A stretch of 64,000 bases of DNA from TMED27 sp964350695 (GTDB taxonomy: Bacteria > Pseudomonadota > Alphaproteobacteria > Micavibrionales > Micavibrionaceae): NCBI GenBank assembly GCA_964350695.1, contig CAYGKM010000002.1:129863-193862 (forward strand), given 5' to 3'. Positions 62,081 to 64,000 of the stretch are shown piece after piece. The notes beneath the pieces are model-generated. The model saw only the letters and a list, made by a program, of their open reading frames with translations, was not told where the DNA came from and did no database searches. Each line of letters starts with the position of its first letter. Within the stretch, counting starts at the first letter, position 1. The translations under genes and the position numbers were made by a program.

Positions 62081-62557
62081 TTATTTACATTCAGGAATTG
62101 GGGCGCTGCTGACTTGAACGGGGCCTAGCTCTAAATTATAATTTGGGTTTGTGCCTTGTGCTGCTAAGTCTTGAAGTGTCAGGCGATATTCTTCTTTTAT
62201 CCGCAAGAAGTCAGGGTCTTTTTCGTTCAACTGAGGTAAGCCTTGAGTGGCTATATCTTGTATTTTTTTCGCGGACATTGAGGCTAGTTTGCTATCAAAG
62301 GCTGCGTCCACTTCGAATGTAAGTGCTTGTGTGGCGTTCCATGCGGTTTGTGCGGAGACGTTTTGTGCTAGTTCGATATTTGCGGTTACGGTTATTTGCT
62401 GACCGCTTGCATATCCATCTGCCATACAGCCACCCATGAAACTTATTACGTTTATAGTCTCAGTTTTATTGCTTTCTGGGGCGCTGTTTGTTTGCGCACC
62501 GCAGGCGGCCATTGTTGCCGCGAGTGTGCTTGCAATTAAAATGTTTGAGTTTTGCAT
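62081..62557 (-). CDS. predicted lipoprotein, unknown family
   Basis: A 158-residue protein with signal peptide and lipobox MAAC (Cys19), then a Ser/Asn/Thr-rich linker and a domain with Cys44 (FMGGCMADGYASGQQ) and a last Cys (IPECK), possibly a disulfide. I do not recognise it. GAAAGA lies about 12 nt before the ATG. It converges on dusB with a 1-bp gap. Codon use is more AT-rich than neighbours, so recent acquisition is possible. Confidence 0.6.
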   Translation of the reverse strand: MQNSNILIASTLAATMAACGAQTNSAPESNKTETINVISFMGGCMADGYASGQQITVTANIELAQNVSAQTAWNATQALTFEVDAAFDSKLASMSAKKIQDIATQGLPQLNEKDPDFLRIKEEYRLTLQDLAAQGTNPNYNLELGPVQVSSAPIPECK

Positions 62558-62677
62558 GGGTGTATATCTTTCTTTGTATTTGAATAATCTTTTGACATAT
62601 ATTTACATTGACGGCAAGAAGCTAATTAAGGTGCCTGGATACCCTAATTTTATCGCACTGTTTTTGTTGGTTTTTTA

Positions 62678-62707
62678 TTGACACGGAGTCCGAATAGCTT
62701 CTATAAA
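62678..62707 (+). promoter_or_regulatory. promoter of rplM-rpsI
   Basis: Perfect TTGACA (62678-62683) and TATAAA (62702-62707) with an 18-bp spacer, 30 bp before the rplM ATG. Confidence 0.75.
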
Positions 62708-62737
62708 CAGCCAAGTTTTTAATAAAGGAATTAAAAC

Positions 62738-63217
62738 ATGGCAAAATCACTGACGTCTCAGACGACTTCGACTAAACATACCGAAGCCGAAAAGAAATGG
62801 ATTATCGTGGATGCGCAGGACGTTGTATTGGGCCGTTTGGCTTCAATCGTTGCGTTGCGTCTTCGTGGTAAGCACAAACCCTCATTCACTCCTCATGTTG
62901 ATGACGGCGATTTCGTAATCGTAATCAACGCGGAGAAAGTCCGTTTGACAGGAAATAAGCGCGATGGCGATATTTTCTATTGGCACACAGGTTATCCCGG
63001 CGGGATCAAGCAACGCTCTAAAGGTGAAATCCTTGAAGGCAAGCACCCACAGCGTGTTGTAGAAAAAGCGGTTGAGCGTATGCTTCCAAAAGGCCCGATG
63101 GGCTACAAGGTTTATTCAAACCTTAAAGTATACGCAGGCGCAGAGCACCCACATGAGGCGCAGAAGCCTGAAGTGCTTGATATAGCATCTATGAACCCCA
63201 AGAATAAGAGAGGCTAA
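62738..63217 (+). CDS. rplM: 50S ribosomal protein L13
   Basis: Early 50S assembly protein, 159 residues: KKWIIVDAQDVVLGRLASIV, ALRLRGKHKPSFTPHVDDGD, VINAEKVRLTGNKR, HTGYPGGIKQRS and VEKAVERMLPKGPMGY. AAGGAAT precedes the ATG. rpsI starts 6 bp after the stop, the near-universal rplM-rpsI pair. Confidence 0.97.
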   Translation: MAKSLTSQTTSTKHTEAEKKWIIVDAQDVVLGRLASIVALRLRGKHKPSFTPHVDDGDFVIVINAEKVRLTGNKRDGDIFYWHTGYPGGIKQRSKGEILEGKHPQRVVEKAVERMLPKGPMGYKVYSNLKVYAGAEHPHEAQKPEVLDIASMNPKNKRG

Positions 63218-63223
63218 TTTATC

Positions 63224-63772
63224 ATGGCCAAAAAAGACGAAACAAAAACAGAAGAAACCGTAACAACCCTTAAAGATCTGGGTGCGGCTGTGAAAGCGGA
63301 AGGCGGCGTTGAAGCTGCTGCGGAAGAAGTGAATGCGGATAAACCTGCTGAAGCGCCTATCGAACGCGTAAAGACAGTGGACGCACAAGGCCGTGCATAT
63401 GGAACAGGCCGTCGTAAAGACGCTGCTGCCCGTGTATGGATCAAGCCGGGTTCCGGTAAAGTGGTTATTAACGGCCGCGACCAGACAAAGTATTTCGCAC
63501 GTCAAACACAGCAGCTTATCTTGAACCAGCCGTTCTTGATCGTGAATGCCGTTGGTAAATTCGACGTGATGGCGACTGTTAAAGGCGGCGGTCTTTCAGG
63601 ACAAGCGGGCGCGGTGCGCCACGGAATTTCTCGCGCACTTGAGAAGTTCGAACCTGAAATGCGTCCTGCGCTTAAGAAAGCCGGTATGCTTACACGTGAT
63701 GCACGTATTGTTGAACGTAAGAAGGTTGGTAAGCACAAAGCCCGTCGTACAAAACAATGGGCTAAAAGATAA
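63224..63772 (+). CDS. rpsI: 30S ribosomal protein S9 with N-terminal extension
   Basis: The S9 core begins near residue 58 (AYGTGRRKDAAARVWIKPG), continues with YFARQTQQLILNQPF, GGGLSGQAGAVRHGISRAL and LTRDARIVERKKVGKHKARR, and ends in QWAKR, the tail that reaches the P-site tRNA. Residues 1-57 are an Ala/Glu/Lys-rich extension with no counterpart in E. coli S9; shorter extensions are known in alphaproteobacteria. Total 182 residues against 130 in E. coli. It is operonic with rplM. Confidence 0.95.
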   Translation: MAKKDETKTEETVTTLKDLGAAVKAEGGVEAAAEEVNADKPAEAPIERVKTVDAQGRAYGTGRRKDAAARVWIKPGSGKVVINGRDQTKYFARQTQQLILNQPFLIVNAVGKFDVMATVKGGGLSGQAGAVRHGISRALEKFEPEMRPALKKAGMLTRDARIVERKKVGKHKARRTKQWAKR

Positions 63773-63775
63773 TAA

Positions 63776-63880
63776 ATTTGCCCGTCTGCTGCGTTGTTCT
63801 GCGGTCTCGGTGTGCTCACGTATTAAATATACGCTGCGCGCACCTCGCCTTGAACGCCTAGCATACAAACAAATTGTATT
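63776..63880. repeat. long imperfect palindromic element after rpsI
   Basis: About 100 bp of unusual sequence. The left arm holds GCGTTGTTCTGCGGTCTCGG, the right arm CACCTCGCCTTGAACGCC, roughly inverted about an AT-rich centre (ATTAAATA at 63822-63829). The outer ends read ATTTG (left) and CAAAT (right). It encodes no credible protein. Similar text occurs after genes in other proteobacteria as I recall, but no search was possible. Confidence 0.5.
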
Positions 63881-63906
63881 ACTTTTAATATATAGTTTCA
63901 AAAAGC

Positions 63907-63933
63907 GCTCTGGTTTTCGGGGCGTTTTTTTTA
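63907..63933 (+). terminator. terminator of rplM-rpsI
   Basis: CGCTCTG (63907-63913) with CGGGGCG (63919-63925, two G-U pairs), 5-nt loop, A run before and eight T after (63926-63933). Confidence 0.8.
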
Positions 63934-63947
63934 TACGCTGCTTTTTA

Positions 63948-64000
63948 TGAGCAAATTTATTCTTCCCTATAAAGGCATTGTACCTAAAATCCATAAGAGC
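63948..64000 (+). CDS. probable gamma-carbonic anhydrase family protein, 5' end only
   Basis: From ATG 63948 the frame reads MSKFILPYKGIVPKIHKS to the window edge. The wording YKG-x-x-PKIHxS is the usual start of gamma-carbonic anhydrase/YrdA-like left-handed beta-helix proteins. Only 17 residues are present, so the family call is tentative, and enzyme activity cannot be judged. No ribosome site is clear. Confidence 0.5.

Noticed and set aside
63639..63950. 103-codon frame overlapping the rpsI end and the palindromic element
   Set aside because: It overlaps a certain gene in another frame and the rest is the palindromic element and terminator; no family match.

Overview
This window is a chromosomal segment of an alphaproteobacterium of intermediate GC content. 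The placement rests on gene families and gene order: a PhaR/phasin/PhaA/PhaB polyhydroxybutyrate set, the order bamE / ubiquinol-cytochrome c chaperone / DUF177 / rpmF / plsX / fabH / ihfA / MerR, the order hemB / LdtR-type MarR, and glyA / nrdR / ribD / ribE / ribB / ribH / nusB, a DUF6898 protein and an RHH_4 protein beside fumC. A non-model lineage such as Micavibrionales or a low-GC rhodospirillalean is my inference and is not proven by the sequence. The cell is flagellated (MotA, MotB, FliL), stores PHB, and has a two-membrane envelope (BamE, OmpA-type lipoprotein, AsmA). I see no insertion sequence, prophage or CRISPR array.

Layout. 1-8.3 kb: 3' end of an EnvZ-like sensor kinase, phasin, a PleC/PdhS-like kinase, recX, an ABC-2 permease, hslO, trkH and an OmpA lipoprotein. 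8.3-15 kb: a DJ-1-like protein lacking the catalytic cysteine, prfB with its programmed +1 frameshift, then a TcpQ-domain protein and a 1125-residue exported coiled-coil protein. 15-22 kb: phaR facing phaA-phaB, a cyclic-nucleotide-binding-domain protein and a large AsmA protein. 22-28 kb: fumC, purE-purK, a DUF465 protein, phosphofructokinase and two bacterial PH-domain membrane proteins. 28-37 kb: ilvD, an L,D-transpeptidase, a Tat-exported DUF882 peptidase, folK-folP, an opposing three-gene operon (Ldh-type oxidoreductase, aspartate dehydrogenase, histidine phosphatase) and recO. 37-48 kb: parC, motA-motB, an EAL protein, hemB, the LdtR-like regulator, a glutaryl-CoA-dehydrogenase-like gene and rpiB. 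47-53 kb: glyA, nrdR, riboflavin operon, nusB, fliL. 53-64 kb: H+-pyrophosphatase, a short HTH protein, bamE and the lipid synthesis block, tRNA-Pro, dusB, rplM-rpsI and the first codons of a probable gamma-carbonic anhydrase.

How it works together. The phasin and phaR/phaA promoter regions both carry TGCA-type elements that could be PhaR operators. The riboflavin operon holds a RibD with a shortened reductase domain and a RibB whose C-terminal RibA-like domain lacks the zinc cysteines, so GTP cyclohydrolase II should be encoded elsewhere. The motA promoter region carries a perfect CtrA-type site overlapping a perfect inverted repeat, suggesting cell-cycle-linked motility. Tail-to-tail gene pairs are of two kinds: eight of twelve overlap or are separated by at most 6 bp with no terminator, while the other four have 50-79 bp gaps, each holding one hairpin terminator.

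I did not find an obviously new defence or mobile system. The least explained items are the TcpQ/coiled-coil pair, the long imperfect palindromic element after rpsI, and the three-gene dehydrogenase/phosphatase operon.
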